From: Synergistaceae bacterium
GTDB taxonomy: Bacteria; Synergistota; Synergistia; Synergistales; Synergistaceae
Assembly: GCA_031273585.1 (NCBI GenBank)
Contig: JAISRP010000103.1
Location: 1 to 6,717, forward strand
DNA length: 6,717 bases
Reading direction: 5' to 3'
Position 1 is the first letter of the stretch. Each line of letters opens with the position of its first letter. Under the pieces are notes generated by a model. It worked only from the letters and a program-made list of their open reading frames with translations, made no database searches and was not told where the DNA came from. Shown piece after piece: positions 1-6,717 of this stretch. Both the position numbers and the translations under genes were made by a program.

Positions 1-1503
1 CCCAAAAAAATACTGCGTTACGGCGCTGTGCCGATGCACATCGCGCTCGACATGCACCTCAACACATTCAACATGGTGATGGACATATCCGACCACGTCA
101 TAGACACCCTGACCAGGTACGACGACGACATGAACCTGCTCCCCCTGCTCATAAAGGAGCTGCCTGCGCCCACGGACGACGGAAAGCTATATCGGTTCGA
201 GCTGAAGCCCGGCATAAAGTTTCACGACGGGACGGACCTCACTGCGTCGGACGTGAAGTACTCGCTCGAGCGGGTGTTCAGGCCATCCACAGGGCACGTC
301 ATGACCTGGGTCTGCGACATGATCGTGGGGGCCAAGGACATGCTCGCCGGACGCGCCGAGTCCCTCGCCGGATTTAAAATCATCGACGACCTGACGTTCG
401 AGGTGACCCTCGAATACCCCTACGCGCCGTTCCTGTCGGCACTTGCGACGTCATACGTCGGGATATACCCGGAGGAGGCATGCGAGGCGGCGGGGAAGGA
501 CTGGGGGCTCACAACGTTCATCGGCAGCGGTCCGTTTAAGATAACGAAGCTCGACCTCGACAGCGTCATCGTCACGGAGAGGTTCGAGGATTACCACGGG
601 CCCGCCCCCAAGCTCGACGGAATCGAGTTCGTGCTGATAGACGACCCGAACACGCGGCGGCTCGAGTACGAGCGCGGCAACATAGACGTCCTGTGGCTCG
701 ACGCGCCGATGTACCCCGAGTACGCCGCCGACCCGGTGCTGGGACCCCAGATAGGCGAGTTCACGCCAATGGGGACCATATTCATCAACCCCAACCAGGA
801 TTTCGAGCCCCTGAATAACGCGAAGGTCCGGGAGGCTATCTCCTACGCCGTCGACAGGGAGGTACTGGTCCGCGACCTCCTGAAGGGCACGGTGAAGCAG
901 GCCACGACGTTCCTCACCCCCGGCATGCTGGGCTACAACAAGGACGCTCCCCTCTACGAGTACAACGTGGAGAAGGCCAAGGCGCTGCTCGCGGAGGCCG
1001 GTCTGCCGGACGGCTTCGAGGTGGAGGGCGTCATCCGCAGCACCGTCATAAACAGCGTGGCGGGGCGCACCCTGCTGGCGCTGCAGAATCAACTCAAGGC
1101 GGTAGGCATAGATCTGAAGATAACCCAGGTGGACGCCGCGAGCTGGTACGAGACGCGCAAGGCCGGCACGATCCCCCTGTACATAGGCACTTGGTACGCG
1201 GACTTCGCGGACCCGGACGGGTTCATCTACTCCCTGCTGCACTCGTCCAACTCCAAGCTGCTCTCCAACGGCTACCGCAGCGCGGAGTTCGACAAGCTCC
1301 TGGACGAGGCGCGGGCCATCTCGGACATGGGCAGGAGAGAAGAGCTCTACAAGGAGGCCGACAGGCTCGCCACCCGAGTCGACTACTCGGTAATCCCCCT
1401 TTACAACGAGACGATGTACTACGTGGCGAAGCCCTACGTGAAAAATTTCAAGGTCAGCCCCATATACATATTTCACTTTTTCAACACGGACATCGAGAAA
1501 TAG
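1..1503 (+). CDS. ABC transporter solute-binding protein, family 5 (peptide/nickel type), 5'-truncated by the window
   Basis: This is an extracytoplasmic binding protein that captures a substrate, probably a peptide, for the permease encoded downstream. The frame is open from base 1, and 500 codons are visible before the TAG stop at 1501-1503. Aligned with the next gene, visible residue 1 matches residue 28 of that protein, so only the signal peptide and about one mature residue are missing. The family 5 signature YRFELKPGIKFHDG lies at residues 64-77 and is followed by ASDVKYSLER. KVREAISYAVDR lies in the second half. The late motif WYADFADPDGF contains D401, which lines up with the aspartate that binds the peptide alpha-amino group in E. 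coli DppA. That residue supports peptide binding, but other family 5 proteins share the motif, so the substrate is not settled. The internal GTG at 28 and ATG at 34 are not real starts, because homology to the paralog continues upstream to base 1. Confidence 0.93.
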   Translation, partial: PKKILRYGAVPMHIALDMHLNTFNMVMDISDHVIDTLTRYDDDMNLLPLLIKELPAPTDDGKLYRFELKPGIKFHDGTDLTASDVKYSLERVFRPSTGHVMTWVCDMIVGAKDMLAGRAESLAGFKIIDDLTFEVTLEYPYAPFLSALATSYVGIYPEEACEAAGKDWGLTTFIGSGPFKITKLDLDSVIVTERFEDYHGPAPKLDGIEFVLIDDPNTRRLEYERGNIDVLWLDAPMYPEYAADPVLGPQIGEFTPMGTIFINPNQDFEPLNNAKVREAISYAVDREVLVRDLLKGTVKQATTFLTPGMLGYNKDAPLYEYNVEKAKALLAEAGLPDGFEVEGVIRSTVINSVAGRTLLALQNQLKAVGIDLKITQVDAASWYETRKAGTIPLYIGTWYADFADPDGFIYSLLHSSNSKLLSNGYRSAEFDKLLDEARAISDMGRREELYKEADRLATRVDYSVIPLYNETMYYVAKPYVKNFKVSPIYIFHFFNTDIEK

Positions 1504-1507
1504 GAGG
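1502..1507 (+). promoter_or_regulatory. Strong ribosome binding site for binding protein 2
   Basis: A perfect AGGAGG overlaps the TAG stop of the preceding gene and sits 8 bases before the ATG at 1516. It fixes that start. It is the best Shine-Dalgarno match among the gene starts in this window. Confidence 0.8.
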
Positions 1508-1515
1508 CGCTGGAC

Positions 1516-3096
1516 ATGAAGAAAATCGGATCAGGCGCGGTTTCAGTTATTCTGGCGGCAGCGCTCCTCTTTGGGGCGGTCCGCTCGGATGCAGCGGAGA
1601 AACAAGTTCTCCGCTATGGCGCGATCAACATGAGGTCGACGCTCGACATGCAGTTCAACACGTACCCCTGGGTCATGGACATCTCCGACCACGTCGCCGA
1701 GCCGCTTATGATGTTCGACTACACCATGAAGCTGATACCGGTGCTCGTGAAGAGCCTGCCAACCCCAACGGACGACGGGCGCGTCTACCGCTTCGAGCTG
1801 AAGCCCGGGATAAAATTCCACGACGGGACGACCCTGAAGGCGTCCGACGTGAAGTTCTCATTCGAGCGGATGTTCATACCGGAGAACGGGGCCATCAACT
1901 CCTACATCGCGGACATGATCGTCGGGGCCAAGGACATGCTGGCGGGCAAGGCCACCGAGCTAGCGGGGTTCAAGATCATAGACGACCTCAACTTCGAGAT
2001 AACGCTGGAAAATCCCTACGCGCCGTTCCTGGCGAGCATCGGCACGTCCTACGGCACAATATACCCCGAGAAGGCCTGCCGCGAGGCGGGAAAGGACTGG
2101 GGGCTCACGACATACTTCGGCACTGGGCCGTACAAGATCACGAAGTTCGACGCGGACAACGGCTTTTATGTCGAGCGATTCGAGGATTATCACGGGACCA
2201 AGCCGAAGCTCGACGCGATCGACTTCATCTTCGTGGAGGACCCCAACACGAGACGCATGGAGTACGAGAGCGGCAACCTTGACGTAATACAGCTCGACGC
2301 CACCCTCTACCCCGAGTACTCGAAGAGCCGCCTCTCCTCGGAGATAGGCTCCTACACGCCGCAGGGCACGATCTTCGTCAGCCCGAACCTCCAGGACGAA
2401 CGCCTGGGCAACGTCAAGGTGCGCGAGGCCATAAGCCTGGCGGTCGACAGAAAAGTCCTGGTCAGCGACCTCATGAACGACACGGTCTCCCTCGCGACCA
2501 CGTTCATCCCGCCGTCCATGCTTGGTTTTGACGGGACGGTACCTGCTTACGAGCGCGACGTGGAGCGGGCGAAGCAATTGATGGCGGAGGCGGGCTACGG
2601 GGATGGATTCGAGGTGGACGGCTACATCCGCAGCGAGCAGATGAACGGCACGCCCGGACGCACCCTGCTGGCCATCCAGAGCCAGCTCAGGGAGATAGGT
2701 ATCTCGATCAACATAGTGCAGGTGGACGCCGCATCGTGGTCGGACATTCGCAGGTCCGGCAAGATACCTCTTTATATCGGCACCTGGTACACGGACTTCC
2801 CGGACCCGGACGGGTTTATCAACTCGTACCTCTACTCCTCGAACGCCAGGACGCTCTCCAACAACTACAACAGCCCGGAGTTCGACAAGCTGCTGGACGA
2901 CGCGCGCTCCACGAGCGACTCGGCCAAGAGGGAGGATCTCTATAAAAAGGCCGACCGGCTGGCCTCGCGAGTTGACTTTGCCGTCGTGCCCCTCTTCCAC
3001 GAGAACATGTTCTACTTGTGCAAGCCCTACGTGAAGGACCTGCACAAGAGCCCGGACAACACGTTTCACTTCTTCGACGCCTACATAGAGAGGTGA
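1516..3096 (+). CDS. ABC transporter solute-binding protein, family 5 (peptide/nickel type), full length
   Basis: This is a 526-residue secreted binding protein, a normal length for the DppA/OppA class. Residues 1-26 form a classical signal peptide: a KK start, a hydrophobic core over about residues 8-22, and a likely cleavage after SDA (residues 24-26). There is no lipobox cysteine, so the mature protein should be soluble in a periplasm rather than lipid-anchored. The family signature YRFELKPGIKFHDG is at residues 91-104, ASDVKFSFER at 109-118 and KVREAISLAVDR at 301-312. WYTDFPDPDGF contains D427, equivalent to the alpha-amine-binding aspartate of E. coli DppA. The protein aligns end to end with binding protein 1 with a single one-residue gap and about 62% identity by hand count, so the two are tandem paralogs. 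The ATG is supported by AGGAGG 8 bases upstream. The gene lies 12 bp after its paralog. Peptide is the likeliest ligand but is not proven. Confidence 0.95.
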   Translation: MKKIGSGAVSVILAAALLFGAVRSDAAEKQVLRYGAINMRSTLDMQFNTYPWVMDISDHVAEPLMMFDYTMKLIPVLVKSLPTPTDDGRVYRFELKPGIKFHDGTTLKASDVKFSFERMFIPENGAINSYIADMIVGAKDMLAGKATELAGFKIIDDLNFEITLENPYAPFLASIGTSYGTIYPEKACREAGKDWGLTTYFGTGPYKITKFDADNGFYVERFEDYHGTKPKLDAIDFIFVEDPNTRRMEYESGNLDVIQLDATLYPEYSKSRLSSEIGSYTPQGTIFVSPNLQDERLGNVKVREAISLAVDRKVLVSDLMNDTVSLATTFIPPSMLGFDGTVPAYERDVERAKQLMAEAGYGDGFEVDGYIRSEQMNGTPGRTLLAIQSQLREIGISINIVQVDAASWSDIRRSGKIPLYIGTWYTDFPDPDGFINSYLYSSNARTLSNNYNSPEFDKLLDDARSTSDSAKREDLYKKADRLASRVDFAVVPLFHENMFYLCKPYVKDLHKSPDNTFHFFDAYIER

Positions 3097-3106
3097 GGAG
3101 TCCGGT

Positions 3107-3124
3107 ATGGCTCGCCTGCAATAA
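3107..3124 (+). other. Five-codon mini-cistron between binding protein and permease (possible leader)
   Basis: An ATG sits 6 bases after GAGGAG (3095-3100), a strong Shine-Dalgarno match, but the frame stops after five codons (MARLQ, then TAA at 3122-3124). It is in the same frame as the permease GTG at 3149, so one stop codon separates it from a longer permease. The family usually begins directly at the YILKRL segment, so an N-terminal extension of the permease seems unlikely. It could be a coupling device for the next gene, a relic start, or chance. No function is claimed. Confidence 0.25.
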
Positions 3125-3137
3125 ATTCGGCGGGAGC
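3110..3137 (+). promoter_or_regulatory. Possible imperfect hairpin covering the permease ribosome binding site
   Basis: GCTCGCC (3110-3116) can pair with GGC and GAGC (3129-3131 and 3134-3137). This gives 7 pairs with a two-base bulge and a 12-base AT-rich loop. The 3' arm includes most of the GGGAG at 3132-3136, the only Shine-Dalgarno candidate for the permease, and the loop holds the mini-cistron stop codon. No T-tract follows, so it is not an intrinsic terminator. It could lower permease translation or protect the upstream message, but such a short bulged stem may also be chance. Confidence 0.25.
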
Positions 3138-3148
3138 GGGGGTATGGA

Positions 3149-4078
3149 GTGGCCTCTTATATTCTGAAGAGACTGTCGCAAACTTTTATCGTGCTGCTGG
3201 GGATCTCCCTCGTGACGTTCATCCTCATGAACGTCGTGCCGGGGGACCCCGTCCTTCTGATGCTCGAAAAGCGCGCGACGCCGGAGGCCGTTGAACGCAT
3301 CAGGCGCGAGATGGGGCTGGACAAGCCCAAGACGACGCAATATCTGAACTTCGTCGCCGGCGCGGCGCGCCTTGACCTCGGGAGATCGTACTTTACGAAG
3401 GAGCCGGTCATGACGGCCCTCTCCAGACGATTCGGAGTGACGCTGCGACTGGCCTCCTCCGCCTACGCGATAGCGATGGTCGTTGGGATCTCGCTGGGCG
3501 TGGCCTCGGCCCTTCAGAGGGGCAGGGTGTTCGACTCGCTGATCAGGGGGGGGGCGGTACTCGGCATCTCGGCCCCCGTCTTCTGGGTGGCGATAATACT
3601 CCAGATGGTCTTCGGGCTCAGGCTTGGGCTGTTCCCGATAAGCGGCATCCGGTCCCCCAACAGCTTCGTGCTCCCGGCAATCGCCCTCGGCCTGCGCTAC
3701 GTGGCCTCGATATCCCGCGTGACGCGCACCAGCATGTTGGAGGTGATAGGGCAGGACTACATCCGCACCGCTCGGGCCAAGGGGCTTGCCGAGAGGGTCG
3801 TAATCCTGAAGCACGCGCTCAAAAACGCCCTGATTCCCATCATTACCCTGGCCGGCACTGAGCTGGGCAACCTGCTCGCGGGCTCGATGCTGACGGAGTG
3901 GGTGTTCTCCATACCAGGCATCGGCAAGCTGATGGTTGACAGCATCCTTATGAGGGACCTGCCCATGCTGCAGGGGACCGTGCTCTACGTGGCGGTCGTC
4001 TTCGTCGTCTCGAACCTTGTCGTGGACATCTCCTACGCCTTCATCGACCCGCGCATACGATATGCCAGGGGGGACTGA
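3149..4078 (+). CDS. Peptide-type ABC transporter permease, DppB/OppB family
   Basis: This is one half of the transmembrane channel in the inner membrane and pairs with the DppC-type subunit encoded next. At 309 residues it has the usual length. The N-terminus begins at the YILKRL segment typical of this family. The first membrane helix spans about residues 9-29 and is followed by the conserved VPGDPV at 30-35. Further hydrophobic segments lie near residues 98-121, 132-156, 173-190, 226-248 and 275-297, giving six in all. The cytoplasmic coupling loop, the EAA-like segment that docks on an ATPase, is at about residues 204-230 and reads ARAKG, then KHALKNALIP. The C-terminal end is FIDPRIRYARGD, a typical family ending. 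The start is GTG. GGGAG at 3132-3136 is 12 bases upstream, which is longer than ideal. The in-frame ATG at 3107 is separated from this gene by TAA, so it cannot be the start. The peptide role is inferred from family and context. Confidence 0.95.
   Translation: MASYILKRLSQTFIVLLGISLVTFILMNVVPGDPVLLMLEKRATPEAVERIRREMGLDKPKTTQYLNFVAGAARLDLGRSYFTKEPVMTALSRRFGVTLRLASSAYAIAMVVGISLGVASALQRGRVFDSLIRGGAVLGISAPVFWVAIILQMVFGLRLGLFPISGIRSPNSFVLPAIALGLRYVASISRVTRTSMLEVIGQDYIRTARAKGLAERVVILKHALKNALIPIITLAGTELGNLLAGSMLTEWVFSIPGIGKLMVDSILMRDLPMLQGTVLYVAVVFVVSNLVVDISYAFIDPRIRYARGD
4067..4074 (+). promoter_or_regulatory. Ribosome binding site deciding the DppC-type GTG start
   Basis: AGGGGGGA, inside the end of the preceding gene, lies 5 bases before the GTG at 4080. 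The in-frame alternatives are ATG at 4062, which has no Shine-Dalgarno match, and ATGs at 4104 and 4125, which have only weak purine stretches upstream. The GTG is therefore preferred, though not certain. Confidence 0.5.
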
Positions 4079-4079
4079 C

Positions 4080-4988
4080 GTGCCGGTCCCGACGGACGGA
4101 AACATGCCGGATCAGATGCATGACATGAGCACGGGCGAGTCCGCGAGCGGCGGGTTTTTCGTCGACAGCGTCGTTCGGATGAGCGGCAACAAGCTCGTCA
4201 TCCTCTCGCTCCTGGTGCTGGCGCTCCTGATCGTCTCGGCAATATTCGCCCCCTGGCTCGCGCCGTACGATCCCACGGAGCAGGTTCTGGCCGACAGCCT
4301 TCAGGGACCCGGCCGCAAGCATCTGCTGGGCACTGACGAGATGGGGCGGGACATCCTGTCGCGGATCATCTACGGCGCAAGAATTTCGCTGAGCGTGGGC
4401 TTCGTCTCGCAGTTGATAGCTTGCAGCATCGGGGTGCTCTTGGGATCGCTCGCCGGGTACTACGGCGGGCTGGCTGATACGGTCGTATCGCGCGCCATAG
4501 AGATATTCGCCGCGTTCCCGGAGCTGCTATTCGCAATCGGGATAATGTTCGTCCTGGGCCCCGGCGTCATCAACGTGTTTATCGCGCTGGGCCTCCTATC
4601 GTGGACGCAGTACGCCAGGCTCGTCCGCGGGCAGGTCATGCAGCTCCGCGAGATGGAGTACACACAAGCCTGCATCGTCTGCGGCGGGTCCAACGCCCGC
4701 ATCATCGTCCGCCACCTGCTGCCGAACTGCATGTCCACGATAATAGTCCTGGTCACGCTCGGCATACCTGGGGCCATACTAACCGAGGCCTCGCTGAGCT
4801 ACATAGGGCTCGGGGTGCAGCCGCCGACCGCGAGCTGGGGCCAGATGATAAGCACTGCGCAGCAGTACATCAGCTTCTACCCGTATTACAGCATAACGCC
4901 GGGGGTCGCCATAATCATCACGGTGCTGGCGTTCAACATCTTCGGCGACGGCCTGCGGGACGCGCTGGACCCGCGCCTGAGGGATTGA
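4080..4988 (+). CDS. Peptide-type ABC transporter permease, DppC/OppC family
   Basis: This is the second channel subunit, partnering the DppB-type protein in the inner membrane. From the GTG it is 302 residues, normal for the family. A polar, methionine-rich cytoplasmic tail of about 38 residues precedes the first helix (about 39-60, ending APWLAPYDP). The DppC hallmark LGTDEMGRDILSRIIYGAR is at residues 83-101. Hydrophobic segments follow near 105-126, 144-172, 219-236 and 272-289. The coupling loop is at about 194-216 and includes GGSNARIIVRHLLPN. EASLSYIGLGVQPP and ASWGQMI (236-257) are strongly diagnostic, and the end DGLRDALDPRLRD is typical. The gene starts one base after the DppB stop. 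The loop carries C198 and C201 where this family mostly has alanine or leucine, plus C217 just after it. The start could instead be ATG 4062, 4104 or 4125, which would change only the variable tail. Confidence 0.94.
   Translation: MPVPTDGNMPDQMHDMSTGESASGGFFVDSVVRMSGNKLVILSLLVLALLIVSAIFAPWLAPYDPTEQVLADSLQGPGRKHLLGTDEMGRDILSRIIYGARISLSVGFVSQLIACSIGVLLGSLAGYYGGLADTVVSRAIEIFAAFPELLFAIGIMFVLGPGVINVFIALGLLSWTQYARLVRGQVMQLREMEYTQACIVCGGSNARIIVRHLLPNCMSTIIVLVTLGIPGAILTEASLSYIGLGVQPPTASWGQMISTAQQYISFYPYYSITPGVAIIITVLAFNIFGDGLRDALDPRLRD
4979..4983 (+). promoter_or_regulatory. Ribosome binding site for the DppD-type ATPase
   Basis: GAGGG within the last codons of the DppC-type gene is 8 bases before the GTG at 4992. 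It supports that start, only 3 bp after the previous stop. Confidence 0.5.
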
Positions 4989-4991
4989 GCG

Positions 4992-5995
<1,004 letters not shown>

Positions 5996-5999
<4 letters not shown>

Positions 6000-6717
6000 G
6001 CGCCGCTTCGCCCCTTCTGGAGGTGAGTGACCTCAAAAAATGGTTCGACGCATCCGGAGGCGCTTTCTCGCGCGGCGGGCCGCGGCTGCGCGCCGTCGAC
6101 GGCGTCAGCATGAGCGTGGAGCACGGCAGCACCGTGGCCCTGGTGGGGGAGTCCGGATGCGGCAAGTCCACACTGGGCCGGACCATCGTCAGGCTGCTCA
6201 ACCCCACGTCCGGCAGCGTGATCTTCGAGGGGACGGACATGGCCCCCCTGAAGGGCGCGGAGCTGCACAGGCGCAGGCGAGACATGCAATTTATCTTTCA
6301 GGACCCGTTCGCGTCCCTCGACCCGAGGATGACGATAGGGGACATCATAGGGGAGCCGCTCGACATCTACGGGGCGTACGGCAGCCAGTCCGAGCGCAGG
6401 TCGATGATACGCGGCCTCATGGAGACCGTGGGGCTGAACCCCGACTACGCCGGCCGGTACGCCCACGAGTTTTCAGGCGGGCAGAGGCAGAGGACCGGCA
6501 TAGCCCGCGCGATAGCCCTGAACCCGAAGCTCATAGTCTGCGACGAGCCGCTGTCGGCCCTGGACGTATCGATTCAGGCCCAGATCATAAATTTGCTCGA
6601 GAGACTTCAGGAGAGGCTCGGCATGGCCTATATCTTTATATCCCACGATCTGAGCGTCGTGCGGCACATCTCCGACAAGGTGTGCGTCATGTACCTGGGG
6701 AAGTTCGTGGAGACCGC
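5996..6717 (+). CDS. Peptide-type ABC transporter ATP-binding protein, DppF/OppF family, 3'-truncated by the window
   Basis: This is the second ATPase of the importer. The frame is open from the GTG at 5996 to the window end, giving 240 codons plus two bases; DppF proteins usually run to about 320-340 residues, so roughly the last quarter is missing. Walker [10 protein letters not shown] is at 51-59, after AVDGVS. The Q-loop glutamine is Q102 in [10 protein letters not shown]. The signature SGGQRQR starts at S160, and the glutamine form is typical of DppF and separates it from the methionine form of the DppD gene. Walker B ends at D183 with catalytic E184, in CDEPLSALD, and the switch histidine is H217. 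The GTG overlaps the preceding TGA as GTGA (4 bp), implying translational coupling, and GGGGA at 5982-5986 is 9 bases upstream. An in-frame GTG at 6023 would remove the conserved [11 protein letters not shown] lead-in and is less likely. The C-terminal domain cannot be judged. Confidence 0.94.

Noticed and set aside
28..36. GTG at 28 or ATG at 34 as the start of binding protein 1
   Set aside because: The frame is open to base 1, and the upstream residues (KILRYGA) match the paralog (QVLRYGA), so the gene continues before the window.
1191..2282. A 363-codon plus-strand open frame crossing the end of binding protein 1 and the first half of binding protein 2
   Set aside because: It lies in a different frame over two clear genes, is rich in Arg, Gly and His with no recognisable domain, and covers the AGGAGG and signal peptide of the real gene. 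It is a frame shadow of GC-rich DNA.
3097..3148. Transcription terminator or promoter in the intergenic gap
   Set aside because: The possible hairpin is short and bulged with no T-tract, and I see no convincing -35/-10 pair. The gap is better read as an internal operon junction.
2819..4105. Long minus-strand frame of 428 codons opposite binding protein 2 and the DppB-type gene
   Set aside because: Its composition is low in hydrophobic structure and rich in Arg, His, Gln and Asp. It mirrors the codon pattern of the sense genes, and no family motif is visible. Similar shadows at 451-1476, 1960-3069, 4779-5945 and 5750-6466 were rejected for the same reason.

Overview
The window is an almost gap-free stretch of one plus-strand operon for a complete ABC importer of the peptide/opine/nickel (Dpp/Opp) type. 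It begins inside one gene and ends inside another. In order it holds a solute-binding protein lacking its N-terminal signal region, a second full-length solute-binding paralog with a signal peptide, a DppB-type permease, a DppC-type permease, a DppD-type ATPase, and a DppF-type ATPase cut off by the window end. All six genes have intact family motifs. I see no pseudogene, RNA gene, CRISPR array, insertion sequence or foreign island, and no gene-free stretch longer than about 50 bases.

Layout: 1-1503 is binding protein 1 (partial); 1516-3096 is binding protein 2, about 62% identical to the first by hand count; 3097-3148 is the only intergenic gap of any size, and it carries a five-codon mini-cistron and a possible hairpin over the next ribosome binding site; 3149-4078 and 4080-4988 are the two membrane subunits; 4992-5999 and 5996-6717 are the two ATPases. 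The four transporter genes are packed at 1 bp, 3 bp and minus 4 bp spacing and all appear to start with GTG. The one binding protein whose start is visible uses ATG behind a perfect AGGAGG.

How the parts work together: a secreted binding protein captures the substrate (oligopeptide or dipeptide is the best guess) and delivers it to the DppB-DppC channel, which is driven by the DppD-DppF ATPase pair. The two adjacent binding proteins probably feed the same channel and may widen its substrate range.

Organism: the DNA is GC-rich, yet it uses the isoleucine codon ATA and the arginine codon AGG very freely. Binding protein 2 has a classical signal peptide with no lipoprotein cysteine, which suits a cell with a periplasm. 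Together with duplicated peptide-type binding proteins, this reminds me of Synergistota (anaerobic amino acid and peptide fermenters). That is an inference from style, not a proven assignment. I found no clearly new biological system. The points most worth checking are the mini-cistron and hairpin junction and the tandem binding proteins.
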